A stretch of DNA of 64,000 bases from NCBI GenBank assembly GCA_018136815.1, contig CM030942.1:1365797-1429796 (forward strand), read 5' to 3'. Position 1 is the stretch's first letter. Each line of letters begins with the position of its first letter. Shown here piece after piece: positions 1 through 9,560 of this stretch. Both the position numbers and the translations under genes were made by a program. This DNA comes from Isochrysis galbana. Its lineage: Eukaryota; Haptophyta; Isochrysidales; Isochrysidaceae. Below the pieces are notes generated by a model. It did no database searches and was not told the DNA's origin. It saw only the letters and a list, made by a program, of their open reading frames with translations.

Positions 1-372
1 CCTGCAGCCGCTCGATGGCCTCCTCGAGCACCCGCACCCGTCTGACGAGCGCCTCAAAGTCAGCTGATGGTGAGGGCGCGTGGCCCATCGGCACGCGCGC
101 CGCCCCGCCAGCCTCGACGAGCGTGAACGAGCGGATTCTGTGTGTGCGTGCAGACGGAGGACGGTGGACTGGAGAAGGGGGGGGGGAAGGGGGGCGGGAG
201 GAGCGGTGGCGGCGAGGGGAGGGCCGAGGGGGTCCGCCAGGCGGAGAGGAGAGTGGTGGGGGGGGAGGGGGGGGGGAGGGAAATACGCTGTAGAGAGGGG
301 AGAGAGAGAACGGGGGTGGCGGAGAGGGGGGGGGGAGGGGGGCGCGCGGCGGGCGGGGAAGCTTCCCCACCG

Positions 373-411
<39 letters not shown>

Positions 412-720
412 CCTCCTGTTCATACTCTCATAGGTTGTATAGCTCTACTTTCTCAAGGGAACATGAGACAAAGGGGGGGGGGGGCGTGTCGACCATCACA
501 TCCACATCAGCCTGGGGGGGGGGGGGGGCACATCCACCTGGCCGCCGCCACCCCGAGACCGACGGCGCGGCGAGATGGACGCACAGCAGCTTCGGGGCGA
601 GCAGGAAGTCGCCGCGCGCGCTCTGGGCTTGAGTGAGACGACAAACAACCTCCCACCTCTCGCCGCCGATGCCGCCGCGCTCGAGAGCAAGACGCGATCC
701 CATCGATTCGGATGTTTCGG
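1..720. other. GC-rich low-complexity sequence, no gene seen
   Basis: This stretch is dominated by G-runs, GGGGA-type purine tracts and a (CT)n microsatellite at about 374-408. Long open frames occur on both strands but consist of Gly/Arg or Pro/Ser runs, as expected from base composition. I see no recognisable domain. Confidence 0.5.
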
Positions 721-774
721 TCTTTGTTGCTAAGTGTCAAATCAAATACTTCTACTTCTACTTCTAAGTGGGGG

Positions 775-860
775 AGAGTGCAAATACAGTAAAAACAGTC
801 TGTGTTTGGCCTTCGTACAAATACAGTGAAATACAGTCCCCAAATACAGTAGGGTTTTTT
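775..860 (+). repeat. Cluster of CAAATACAGT motifs, possible hAT subterminal repeats
   Basis: The decamer CAAATACAGT or a close variant occurs three to four times just upstream of the hAT transposase fragment. The same CAAATACA core is repeated about seven times inside the MITE at 21332-21520. hAT elements commonly carry short subterminal repeats bound by their transposase, so I infer these motifs are the left subterminal region of the hAT copy. No terminal inverted repeat could be defined here. Confidence 0.4.
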
Positions 861-983
861 TTTCCTTTTCTCTTTTTTCCCCCTTTTCTCCATATCTCTC
901 TCGCGACTCGCGACTCGCCCCCGTTGCCACTTGCCAACTACGAGCGCGCGCCGCCAACCCCCTCCCCCCCCTCTGCCAGAGCC

Positions 984-1994
984 ATGCAGCCCAACCCCAA
1001 TCCCAACCGAGCCTCTCGATCCATGGCGCAGCAGGCGGCGCTGGAGATCGTGAGCGCCCGCGGAAAGGACGGCGAGGAGGCGGCTGCGGCATGCACAGCG
1101 GCGCCGATGCAGTGGGCGGCGCTTCTCGATGGAGCGCAGCGCGGCCGCCGAGCTGCAGAGGAGGAGGAGGAGGAAGAGGTGGTGGCGCGAGGCGCGAGGG
1201 AGCGAGCCAAGTGGGGCAGGGAACAGCCTCTTTGGATTCCTCCCCACCCGCCACACCAGCCTGAGCCAGCCCTTGTTGCAAGGGCAAGGGCGTAAGCGCT
1301 CCGCCGCTGCCAAGCGCACACACCCTGCGTGCCTGCGTGGGATTGCGTCGTCCTCATTGATGAGGATGACATGAGCAACCCGCAGTGGCAGTGCCTTGGT
1401 GGGTGCGGCGTGAACCGCCGCGGCGGGGCCACGCGTGTTGTCGACCATGTCTTGGGTCGGAACATGTCAGCCCAGTGCCCTTCCACAAACCCCCCCTTCC
1501 TCGCCCTCGTCGACAAGGTGCGCCGAAGCGAGGGGGAGAAGACTAAGAAGCTAAGAAGAAGAAGCAGAAAGAAGGAGGCAGTGAGGCAGGTGGATGAAGC
1601 GGCTGCTGCGCCGCTTGCCGAGAGGCTTGCCGAGGGGGTGGCCGCTGCGGGCAATCGCCAACCCCGGCTCAGTGGTGGTCAAACCACCCTGAGCTTCAAC
1701 GCGGATGCGAAGAAGGCGTGCGACACGGCGATCGCCGAGTTTTTTTATGCGTGTAACATCCCGGCTGCAACGGCGGACCATCCAAAGTTTGCGGCGATGA
1801 TTGCGGCACTCAAGACGGCCCCTCCTTCGTACAAAGGACCGAATCGCAAAGGTTTGCATGGTGCTTTGTTGGATGATACTGTAGCTAGGTTGTCGCGCGA
1901 GCTTGAGCCATTGCGTCGGCAGCTGCTTAGTAAAAGTTGTTCGATTCTATCTATCAGATGGGTGAGACAATGTGATGAAACAACACATTCTTGA
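984..1994 (+). pseudogene. hAT-family transposase, N-terminal fragment
   Basis: The frame 1329-1994 encodes 221 residues. Near the N-terminus is a BED-type zinc-finger pattern: W-x-C-x3-C followed by GG, an Arg and VxDHVLG-like residues. Further on, around residues 125-190, AIAEFFYACNIP, FAAMIAALKTAPPSY and KGLHGALLDD match the segment after the BED finger in hAT transposases. The same frame is open upstream from ATG 984 but is interrupted by TAA at 1293-1295. A GTAAGC donor-like site lies there, with a possible acceptor near 1382, so an intron is conceivable. The catalytic core and C-terminal dimerisation domain are absent, whereas a full transposase would need several hundred more residues. 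It is probably a dead, 3'-truncated copy. Its role, when intact, is cut-and-paste transposition with 8-bp target duplications. Confidence 0.65.
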
Positions 1995-2242
1995 GCGTTA
2001 GTACCTCTACTCTCACTAGACTTGCACTAACACGCCAAGCCACGACACACATGACCGCGCCAAGTCCCAAGGCACAAACAAAACTAAGTAAGCACCTGAT
2101 TATACCTCCCCCCTCGCAAGCAAGCCCCCGGCTCCCGTACGAACTCCCCACAAGCTCATTCGGGTGAAAACCCAGTTAGTCTCGCCAATGTAACCTGTAC
2201 TTTGAAGATTTACCCCCGGTGGGGCGTCGTGGCGGCGGGGCT

Positions 2243-2520
2243 CTCAACATGTTGACCTCTCAACATGTTGACCTCTCAACAAGTTGACCCCTCAACAAGT
2301 TGACCTCTCAACAAGTTGACCTCTCAACAACTCAACAAGTTGACCTCTCAACAAGTTGACCCTTCAACAAGTTGACCTCTCAACAAGTTGACCTCTCCAC
2401 ATGTTGACCTCTCAACAAGTTGACTTTAACCACTGAACAAGTTGGCTCCACTCACCGAACAAGTTGGTTCCCGCCTGAACAAGTCGTGAACAAGTTGGTT
2501 CCACCCTCAACAAGTTAATT
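2243..2520. repeat. Palindromic ~16-bp minisatellite, CAACA(A/T)GTTGACCTCT units
   Basis: About fifteen units of CTCAACAAGTTGACCT and variants lie head to tail. The CAACATGTTG version is a perfect palindrome, and with its flanks GTCAACATGTTGAC is a 14-bp palindrome. Units degenerate towards 2520, becoming CTGAACAAGTTGGTTCC. There are no spacers of unique sequence, so it is a minisatellite and not a CRISPR array. Confidence 0.85.
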
Positions 2521-2920
2521 CCAGGTAAAAATAAAACTCAATTCCTTCGATTTTCGAGACGAAAATCGGCGAACCCGAACTTGAGCCCAGGGGGAATCCA
2601 AATCAACTCGCCTGGAGCGACCACGACGAACCTAGAAGACGGTGGATAACGAGGAAGGCTCGTACTCAGGCCGAAACATTCTTGCCCAAAGAGCCTGGAT
2701 ACAACAAAGTCATGGGCCCTGCTGCAACTGCTGAGGGAGCTGCTGCTGTTGTCGCTCGTTGCCATCGCCGCACGGCCGCACGGCCACGCACCACGTTCCT
2801 TCTTTCACTTATGAATATAAATTTGTGTAATTTAACTTCTAATACCTTCGACCTGATAGCAGGTTATCAGGTCCAATAGACCTGACGACCTTCTATAAGA
2901 ATCTGATAAAAGCCTGACGT
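2521..2920. other. Intergenic, no gene seen
   Basis: The region is mixed in composition with several short overlapping frames on both strands. It contains a short imperfect inverted sequence around GATAGCAGGTTATCAGGTC near 2860. I recognise no coding, RNA or mobile feature. Confidence 0.4.
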
Positions 2921-2924
2921 CCCA

Positions 2925-3085
2925 TCCGGGGCCGACCCCCCGACACCGAAGGACAAGGAACAATGGGGGGAGTGGGGAAGGGGAGTAGTGGTAGGGGTAA
3001 GGGTAAGGCGATGGCAAGGGTATTCCGGTGAGGGAAGTGTCTTTAGTAGCTTAGCGGACGCCTTCAAGAATTCAAGAGTTTTTCT
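2925..3085 (+). mobile_element. Retroelement 3' tail, family J
   Basis: The sequence runs from GGCCGACCCCCCGACACCGAAGG to TAGCTTAGCGGACGCCTTCAAGAATTCAAGAGTTTTT. The same order of blocks is found on the minus strand at 12706-12897 and on the plus strand at 27405-27567. All copies have a block like GTCGACCCCCCGAAACCGAA, then 100-150 bases, then CTTCAAGAA and a T-run. I read it as the 3' end of a retroelement ending in oligo(T). Confidence 0.5.
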
Positions 3086-3198
3086 ATCTTGCTGGCCGGC
3101 TCGCTCGCTATGAGGGCGCGTGCTCGCACGATCCAAACGTCTCAACATAAGTGCTTGTGTAGGTTCACCCCCTCACCTTGCGTAAGACACCGCCCCGC

Positions 3199-5079
3199 TC
3201 ACCACAATACCGAAGCCAGAGAAGCGAAGATCCCATGCCGTACTGGCTCTGCCTGGGCCCAATCCCCTGACAACGAACCTGACAGGTCCAGCGGCCCCAG
3301 ACCTCGACTGCCGCCGCCCCCTTTGGAAGTTGCACGCACTGCTTCTCGTGAAGCGCTGGTCATCCTAAGCTCGAGAGCACGCGCGCAGACATACCCAAGT
3401 GCACGCGCCCTCTCCTCCGCAGGCTTTAGTGCAAGCAGCTGCGCGGTGGCAGAAGGCACTACCAAATTGTACGATCGAATTTGGCTATTCAGGTGGCCCA
3501 AACGCTCAACAAAAGTGGTGGAAACCTCGTCAAATGGTACGAAGCGACCAGCACACAAAGCAAGCGCAGCGTCAACGGCCTTTCTGGCCTCCGACTCCGC
3601 AGCAGGGCCATCGCCCCTGCGCGCCGCCTCTTCAGCAGCCTCTGCAGCCGTAGCCACCTGCTCCGCTGCTTCCTCGACCTCTTCCATTGCCAACAAGCCC
3701 TTTGCACCAGCCAGCCTTGCCACCCAGCTCGAGTCGGCTCCGTTGGTTTGCATTGACGTGCTGCGAAGCTCGTACCCCTTCCCACTGTCGACACACTCCT
3801 CTGCTGCGATCGAAGCGCTGGGTATTCCGCTCACGGCGTCACCATCCAATATCTGACTCCGACCTGGGGCCGCTTCGTTCCGAGTCACACCTCCCACAGC
3901 AGCGAGGCCCACCGCCGACTTGTCCTCATCAACGCCTAGACGGAGTGCCGTCCAACTTCGTATAGTAGGCCTAGAAACACCACTGGTACTACCAATGGCA
4001 GTAGAGTGGCCAGATGCCACAACCACATCACGAGCGAGCGCTGCGGCAGCAGATGCCACGTCAGCCGCAATATGCTCGTCCGAGGGCGAGTCATCATCCT
4101 TACCTTGCGCCGCTGGAACCGGCAACACCGCTCCAGTACCGGTAGTAGCAATATTCCTGGGCGCCTTCCCACCACCCGCGGCCCTATAGGTAGCATATGG
4201 TCCGTCAACAGAACGTGTGGGTACTCTTGCCAGCAGGAGCTCGGCAACTTGTAGTGCGTAGGCCGCCCGCGCTGCACGCACGCCTGCGCGGATCTCCTTG
4301 CCCTTCTCTACCCAAGGAGGCGCACAACCGGCATTCTTCAAGATCCGATGTGCAAGGGCTTCTCCAGAGATCAGCTCGAAGGCGTTGGTCTCATCTTTGA
4401 GAGGGCGACCCGCGCCAGGCAGGTTCTCAAAGGCACCCGCCGCGATCGCCTCCTCGATCCTAGATTCTACCACGTCGTGCTCACGCATGCGAGCGCGTGA
4501 ACGCCTGGCTGCCTCACGTGCTTGGTGTGCTCCCTCCGGGAGCCGGTAGCTGAATGCACCCTCCAGGCTGCGCTCGAGTCGCATGTGGGCAGCCGAACGC
4601 TCGCGCTCAAAGACCGTACCAGGACCAACCCCCTCGTGCGTCAGGTACCGCCGCTGCGCCGCGCGCGGCCCCCTGGGTGGCGGCAAGAATTTCTCGCCCT
4701 TGGAGTCCTCCTCAGGGAAGTGGTGCGCGAGGCTGACTCCACGCCTGCCGCCCTCAGAGACGCGGCGCATGAGCTCCTCGTCCGCGAACTCGATTCGGTG
4801 CGCACGCCGATTATCCTCAGCTAGCACCTCCATCAGCACATCGCCCCCCTCGAGCTGTGTGTCTGCCTCAAAGGTGCCCGCCTGCAGCGACGCCAGCTGC
4901 TCAGCCGTGAGGGCGCCCCGGCCGCGCGAGCCAAGGAGCGACTGGCCCGAGCCGCGCGAAGCGCGCGAGCCGACTGCACCGGTGACGGGCGCGTTCTGCC
5001 TGCCCGTCGCCAACTCGCACAGCCCGCGCAGTCGGCGCGGCGCGCGCGGGCGCGCCGTCCAGCAGCCGGCGCGGCGCAT
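3199..5079 (-). CDS. DUF1992 protein, DNAJC28-like but without a J domain
   Basis: This is a single-exon 626-residue protein. The core, roughly residues 205-275, has the DUF1992 signature: VESRIEEAIAAGAFENLP, GAGRPLKD, a few residues later LAHRILKNAG and PPWVEKGKEIR. A second conserved piece near residues 540-560, ERLGHLNSQIRSYNLVVP, matches the end of the DUF1992 region in DNAJC28. About 230 Ala/Gly-rich residues separate the two pieces, a long insertion for the family. There is no HPD motif or other trace of a J domain upstream. The first 60 residues are rich in Arg and Ala and poor in acidic residues, so an organelle-targeting peptide is possible (inference). Family function is poorly defined; DNAJC28 is an orphan co-chaperone-like protein. 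The start ATG at 5079 is the most upstream in frame. The gene is divergent from EIF1AD, 730 bp away. Confidence 0.8.
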   Translation of the reverse strand: MRRAGCWTARPRAPRRLRGLCELATGRQNAPVTGAVGSRASRGSGQSLLGSRGRGALTAEQLASLQAGTFEADTQLEGGDVLMEVLAEDNRRAHRIEFADEELMRRVSEGGRRGVSLAHHFPEEDSKGEKFLPPPRGPRAAQRRYLTHEGVGPGTVFERERSAAHMRLERSLEGAFSYRLPEGAHQAREAARRSRARMREHDVVESRIEEAIAAGAFENLPGAGRPLKDETNAFELISGEALAHRILKNAGCAPPWVEKGKEIRAGVRAARAAYALQVAELLLARVPTRSVDGPYATYRAAGGGKAPRNIATTGTGAVLPVPAAQGKDDDSPSDEHIAADVASAAAALARDVVVASGHSTAIGSTSGVSRPTIRSWTALRLGVDEDKSAVGLAAVGGVTRNEAAPGRSQILDGDAVSGIPSASIAAEECVDSGKGYELRSTSMQTNGADSSWVARLAGAKGLLAMEEVEEAAEQVATAAEAAEEAARRGDGPAAESEARKAVDAALALCAGRFVPFDEVSTTFVERLGHLNSQIRSYNLVVPSATAQLLALKPAEERARALGYVCARALELRMTSASREAVRATSKGGGGSRGLGPLDLSGSLSGDWAQAEPVRHGIFASLASVLW

Positions 5080-5808
5080 CCCTGCGAGCGAGCGGGGAGG
5101 AGGCGGACAGAGGGAGCGAGAGGGGGACGGGGCCTCTCTCCTCTTCTTCTCGTGTTGTTCTCTGGTCTGCTTCTTGTGAATTTACTCCTTCTAAGAGGTG
5201 AGCAAAACCCCTCTCTCTGGTGGTGGGGAAGCATGCTGGGCGAGTGTACAATAGTGGTAGGGCTTCTCACTCCTCTCTCTCCTTCTCCCTCCACTTCCCC
5301 CTCTCCCATCTCTTTGCAGCACTTCTTCACTTCATGAATCCTCCCACAGAACTCTCTCCCTTACAGACCCCATCTATCTAGACTCTCTTTCCTTTTCGCG
5401 GGACGTTCATGAAGAGTAGAGAGACTAAAATATAACTCCGTAGTAGTAGTAGTAGTAGCGACGGAGGGGCGCGAGAGAGCGAGAGCTCTCTTTATTTTCT
5501 ACCCGGTGGAGGGAGAGAAGAAGAACAGCTCGAGGGCAAAACAGGTGACTCGCTCCCAGAGGTGTAAATAATCCTTACAAAAGAGGAGAGAGAGAGAGAG
5601 AGAGGACGAGACGATCGAGAGAGAGAGTGATGAGGGGAGAGAGTGAGGGGGATGCGACGAGGGGGAGAGGGAGAGCAAAAAGAAGAGAGGCGAGGCAGAA
5701 AAGAGAAGGGGGGGGAGGGGGGCTGGCGAGCGGCCTGGCGACGGCCCCCAGGTCTCTCTCTGCTCCGCCCCAGCCCCACGGCACGCGGCGGGAAGCCGGA
5801 CGCGCCGG
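5080..5808. promoter_or_regulatory. Divergent intergenic region with (TAG)6 and GA/CT tracts
   Basis: This is the shared upstream region of the DUF1992 gene (-) and EIF1AD (+). It holds a (TAG)6 microsatellite at 5441-5458, long GAGAGA tracts around 5580-5640, and CT-rich stretches near 5270-5320. I see no clear TATA box. Promoter function is inferred from gene orientation only. Confidence 0.35.
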
Positions 5809-6434
5809 ATGGGCCGAGGCCGGCGCGTGGAGAGCGTTCTCAGCGAGCTGCCCGAGCCGACGGAGACGCAGGCCATCGTTAAGGTCACGGGCACACCCGG
5901 CGGCAATCTCGTCCAAGTTGTCGACTCCGCCGATCACACCTTCCTCTGCCGAGTGCCCGCGAAGTTCCGGAATGTCATCTGGATCAAAATTGGTGCTGCA
6001 GTGTGCCCACAAGCCGTCGAAGACGCTGCGCGGCGCTGCCCAAAACATTATCGGCTAATCTATCATCTCTCCTCGCAGGTGGGTACCTCATCGTTGAAAG
6101 GGAAGTTCAGGCTACTCACGAGGAAAACGCGCCGAAGGTGCAAGCGACTCTTGCGCACTACCTATACCGCGATCAGATTCGGCACCTGCAGAACCGGAGT
6201 CTCTGGCCAGCCGAGTTCGAAGAACGCGATGGTGCTGCTGGAAGTATCGGTGAAGAATATGGCACTGCCGAGCTTCGAGCAAATACCAACCACGATTTCC
6301 GAGACATGCCACCTTCTTCAGATGAGAGTGACGAAGGTTCGAACCATGAGGAAGAGCTTGCGGTAGATGCTCTGGGGAACACGATTGGGGCAGGTGGTTC
6401 CTCGGAAGAGGAGGACGAGGATGGTGAGAGATAG
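5809..6434 (+). CDS. EIF1AD: EIF1AD-type S1-like RNA-binding protein, one intron
   Basis: Proposed exons are 5809-5992 and 6079-6434, giving 179 residues. The intron is GT-AG (86 nt, ending CTCGCAG), and joining restores the frame across IWIKIGGYLIVE. Residues 20-95 form the S1/IF1-like OB fold shared by eIF1A and EIF1AD: QAIVKVTGTPGGNLVQV, then FLCRVPAKFRNVIWIK, then GYLIVE. The next block, VQATLAHYLYRDQIRHLQNRSLWPAEF, resembles EIF1AD (VKAEISFVLCKDHVRSLQ..FWPEAF). The C-terminus is acidic and serine-rich, as in the family. EIF1AD is a small nuclear protein, and its relative eIF1A acts on the 40S subunit. The usual Arg-Gly after IWIK is Ile-Gly here, which could mean that the splice site is slightly misplaced. 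Confidence 0.85.
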
Positions 6435-6559
6435 TGTGCACTCACAACGTGCCTTGCGTTGTTGTGCCGACATTTGGACGTGTGGGGATGGTTTGGGATT
6501 GTGAGGTGCCGCCTGAGATTATGACCTCAGACCCAAAAGAGGTTAAGGTTTACACCTTG

Positions 6560-6592
6560 AAAACCTTTTGAAGATTCGGGGCTAGCGCCTAT
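6560..6592 (-). mobile_element. Retroelement 3' tail, family N
   Basis: Read on the minus strand the sequence is TAGGCGCTAGCCCCGAATCTTC followed by AAAAGGTTTT. The same end occurs on the minus strand at 11992-12032 and 30798-30835, where it abuts runs of T. It is a short relic marking the 3' end of a retroelement family. Confidence 0.45.
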
Positions 6593-6701
6593 AGGGGGCA
6601 CGGCACACTACCTACGATTGCTTGCCGTCGCCCCCATTCCTCCGAACCCCCCCTCCTCCCTTTTCCTTCCTCCCTTCATATATCCAAAGACTACTCATGG
6701 G

Positions 6702-6857
6702 CAAATTGCGGGCAAAGCCACTCACCTGCTTCAACTTCCCAGAGCATACCTGGACGAAAGTGGAGAACCAGGGATTCTACTAGCCCTGGACTAGGAGAAG
6801 GCTTTCGATAGAGTTAGCTGAGAATTTTATCACACAGCTCTCGAAACTGTTAGCGCT
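6702..6857 (+). pseudogene. Reverse transcriptase fragment of a non-LTR element
   Basis: One frame reads QIAGKATHLLQLPRAYLDES, then GEPGILLALD*EKAFDRVS*, then EFYHTALETVS. This matches the region of LINE reverse transcriptases around catalytic motif A, whose consensus is roughly ALLFLDQEKAFDRV. The motif A aspartate is present in both LALD and AFDRV. Two in-frame stops, TAG where Gln is expected and TGA where Trp is expected, show that it is dead. No flanking RT motifs can be read, so it is a short orphan piece. Confidence 0.6.
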
Positions 6858-7137
6858 TAGACCAAAAGCGTTCAAGCGTTCAATTATCCCCATCCCTGCT
6901 AACACCTTTCATTGTCACCTGGAGGTTACTTGACTCAACTTGACACTTCACATGTTGAAACCCACCCGTGGTCTGACACCATTCACTCGATTTTGGGCAG
7001 GGGCGATATCTCGTTGAAATCATGATCCACGTCTCACACCTCACACCAAAGAGCACTGATGAGTGTATGTCCACACCAAAGAGCACCGACCGCGTAAAAG
7101 CAGACAACAAGTTTCGTCACACGTCTATATGCTATAT

Positions 7138-7578
7138 GCCTCCAGGAGCCTCCAGGGGCCGCCAGAGGGCAGCTGGAGGCCTGCCGCAGGCGCGCCATCG
7201 CGCGTGCCGCAGGAGAGGGGAGAGAGAGCGCGGAGAAGGGGGTGGGTGGAGCGAGAGCTCCGCCCACCGAAAAATCGGTAAGCCCCGCTCCTGTTTACAG
7301 GATAAGTCGGGACAGAGTCGGCCGCCCACTCGGAGACACAGGAGGAAGGGGGGGGGAAGATCACCGGGGGGAGGCGCGGGCCGCCGGACCATATCTAAGC
7401 CCTTCACCCCTATCCCCCTAGTAGTGTATACGGGGGGAGCCGCCTAATGGCGGGGGGAGAAGGGCAGAAGGGCCGGGGGAGTGGGGGTGTAGAAAATATG
7501 CTACGTACTACGTACTACGTGTAGTAGGTAGTGGTTCCATTCGCCGCGAGTGCGGTAAGAATATTAAAATGTTTTTTT
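7138..7578 (+). mobile_element. Retroelement copy D1 (non-autonomous, oligo-T end)
   Basis: The copy begins near TGCCTCCAGGAGCC, contains the double-hairpin module at 7414-7455 (CCCCTAGTAGTG..CGGGG, then GCCGCCTAATGGCGGG), and ends GTAAGAATATTAAAATGTTTTTTT. Similar copies lie on the minus strand at 32330-33108 and 56578-56965, and the window's last 80 bases start a fourth. It has no coding capacity of its own. Its 3' end matches that of the LINEs in this window, so it is probably mobilised by them. Confidence 0.6.
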
Positions 7579-7884
7579 GTAAGATGAATCATATAGAAGT
7601 GGCCGAAGTGCTCCTTGCGAATGGCGAATGGTGCTCACATCAGCCTGAATCAATTCCAACTCTTACGTGACGTTCCAGGCAAATGCAGGGGACCGACGAG
7701 TTGGGAATGGGGAATCAAAGACACAAACGCGTAACTTTTCAGGCGTGGGGGCAAATGCAGGGGACCTCTTCATCAGTCACAACCAGTGTATCACCACCAG
7801 CATTCCACACGCGGATTCAAAGAGCCGCTGACGCTGTCCTCTGGACAAGCCCACACACCAACAAACAATAATCATAATAATCAA
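7579..7884. other. Intergenic, no gene seen
   Basis: No domain or repeat was recognised. A short direct repeat, GGCAAATGCAGGGGACC, occurs at about 7678 and 7749. Confidence 0.35.
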
Positions 7885-8203
7885 TGTTATATCCTAGCCA
7901 ACCTCACTAGCTAATTGGACATAACGTCTCAGTCCCGGAATCCCGCCATGCCTGACGGGCCAACTGTCCGAGTGATACCGGGGGGTGGGGGCACTGCCCC
8001 CTCCCCTCGATATTTGTCCTCCCCCCAGTGCATGCACCGGCCCCGCGCACCCCAGCGCGTCCTCTCCTCGAGTCCACGCTGGGGGAAAACCCCTTTCGGG
8101 TAAAAGCAACGCAGGGGGGGGGGGCATTCGTGAGATAGGAGCCCAGAAGCGCTAATCTCCCTCGCTGGAGCGAGTGGCCGCGGCGAGCCGCGGCCCTTCC
8201 CTC
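7885..8203 (+). repeat. Interspersed repeat C, copy 1
   Basis: The unit begins TTATATCCTAGCCAA and runs through ATGCCTGACGGGCC, a CCCCTCCCCTCGATATTT block and AACCCCTTTCGGGT, to GCCGCGGCGAGCCGCGGCCC. It is present in inverted orientation at 12898-13220 and as a truncated direct copy at 19041-19200. I see no coding function. The beginning is the same in all three copies, so this end may be a true terminus. Confidence 0.65.
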
Positions 8204-8331
8204 CTGGCTCTGGCGCCCCCGTCTTCTCTTACCCAAACGGGGCGAGAAGACACGTTTCTGCCGGAGGGGAGGCTCCCAATAAAAAATAATTACAACTGGG
8301 AATATCGGCGGCTGCACTGAGCCGCTGGCCG

Positions 8332-8796
8332 ATGCCGCACGCCGACGCAGGTGAAGACGCAGGTGAAGATGTCCCAGCAGGCCCTGCAGAGACCCCGGCA
8401 GAGCCCGGGGGCGGGCGGGCGGGTCATCTGAGCGCCCCGGCTTGCATTAATGGTCATGTCTCGGGCCTAGGCTCCTTCAGACGGCGAAGGGGTAGCGTTG
8501 CGCACTCCCGGGGCTGCTGGAGTGCTGCAGCGGCAAACTGCGAGGATGCTGCTGAGGCCGTAGAGGTCGCCAGTCGAGCGCCCGAAGTCAGTGGTGTCGC
8601 AGATTTGGCAACCAGTGGTGAGTCAGGCGCTCTCCGGCTGGGCTCCTTCAGAAGGCGAAGGCTTAGCGTCACGCATTCCCAGTGTTGCGGGAGTGGTGCA
8701 GCTTGCGAGAGTGCTGCAGCGACGAACGGCCCGGATGCTGCCGGGGCAGCAGAGGTGGCCCTTTGCACGCCCGACTTCAGCAGTGGCACCACTTGA
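8332..8796 (+). CDS. Hypothetical ORF with a duplicated LGSFRRRRxSV block
   Basis: This 154-residue frame contains two copies of a ~57-residue unit. Each begins LGSFRRRR(G/L)SV(A/T)HS and continues with an Ala-rich stretch. The underlying DNA repeat has a period of about 171 bp, starting near 8470 and 8640. No family is recognised. It sits between repeat C and retroelement debris, so it may be part of an element and not a cellular gene. The RRRRxS motif resembles a basophilic kinase site, but this could be chance in Arg-rich sequence. Confidence 0.25.
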   Translation: MPHADAGEDAGEDVPAGPAETPAEPGGGRAGHLSAPACINGHVSGLGSFRRRRGSVAHSRGCWSAAAANCEDAAEAVEVASRAPEVSGVADLATSGESGALRLGSFRRRRLSVTHSQCCGSGAACESAAATNGPDAAGAAEVALCTPDFSSGTT

Positions 8797-8959
8797 TCAA
8801 TTTTGGCTCTCAACTTGCAATCCCACGCGAGCACGATCAACAGCCACCTTGGCGGGCTACTGGCCGCCCAGCGCGCCCCGTTCACCGTGTCTTCACCTGC
8901 ACCTGCAGTTCCTGCACTCTCACCTTCACCTGCACCTTCACTGAAGAAAAAACTTCGGA

Positions 8960-9210
8960 CCAGCACCTTCCCAGTTGGAAAAAATTTTTATTTCCCCCCT
9001 CCCCTCCCTCTTCCCTTTTCCTCCTCTCTTCCCTGCGGCGGGGGCCCATGGCGCGCGCCTGCGGCCCCTCTTCAGGTCCCCAGGAGGCCGGCAGGGGCCT
9101 GGGAGCACAGCTCAGGGGGCAGGTGAGGCTGGGGCATGGCCCTGGCCCCTCCTGCCTCTCCCTCGCTGGCTCTCGAGCCCCTGCCGACTGGAGCTGGCTG
9201 GGGGGTCCTG
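8960..9210 (-). mobile_element. Fragment of retroelement family B/D
   Basis: The segment around AGCTCAGGGGGCAGGTGAGGCTGGGGC and CTCCCTCGCTGGC matches, in inverted orientation, the plus-strand copy at 12300-12705. It also resembles the middle of the copy at 32330-33108. No ORF is recognised. Confidence 0.45.
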
Positions 9211-9560
9211 ATCAGGGCACACACCAACAAACAAAACAAGTGGGTCAAATACCCACACTATGCCATATCCCACGAAAAGAGTGCGACAAGATCAATGGGG
9301 ATAGGGCTCCTCCACTGGCCGACCCATATCAAGGCCCTGCAATCCAAGTGGATACTAAACTATCTTAACGCGCGAAAAGCGAAAAGCGCTATGGAAACAC
9401 GCGCTCGACGCATGGTTCTGCCGCACCGGACTAGGAAGGGGCGCTGTCCTCTCCACGATCCCGATAAAAACACTGACGAGCAGCCTGATGGGCAACCCGG
9501 CACTCCCGACTTTTTGGAGAGAGGCCATCGCGAACTTCAGAGGTGTGAAAATTGTGGGAA
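9205..9560 (+). pseudogene. LINE ORF fragment (post-RT region), frameshifted
   Basis: The frame reads GIGLLHWPTHIKALQSKWIL, typical of the segment after the reverse transcriptase in LINE proteins. A frameshift follows at the short direct repeat GCGAAAAGCGAAAAGCG near 9375. The next frame continues with WKHALDAWFCRTGLGRGAVL and GNPALPTFWREAIANFRGV. This second part aligns with the beginning of the LINE frame at 19205 onward (RTGLGRGAVLSSIP, GNPALPAFWKDALVYF). The piece therefore supplies the sequence just upstream of that copy. Confidence 0.6.

Noticed and set aside
507-1654. Large minus-strand frames opposite the hAT fragment
   Set aside because: The plus strand carries recognisable BED and hAT motifs; the minus frames are shadows with Ser/Leu-rich composition.
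2243-2520. CRISPR-like array
   Set aside because: Units of ~16 bp follow each other directly with no unique spacers, and the genome is eukaryotic; it is a minisatellite.
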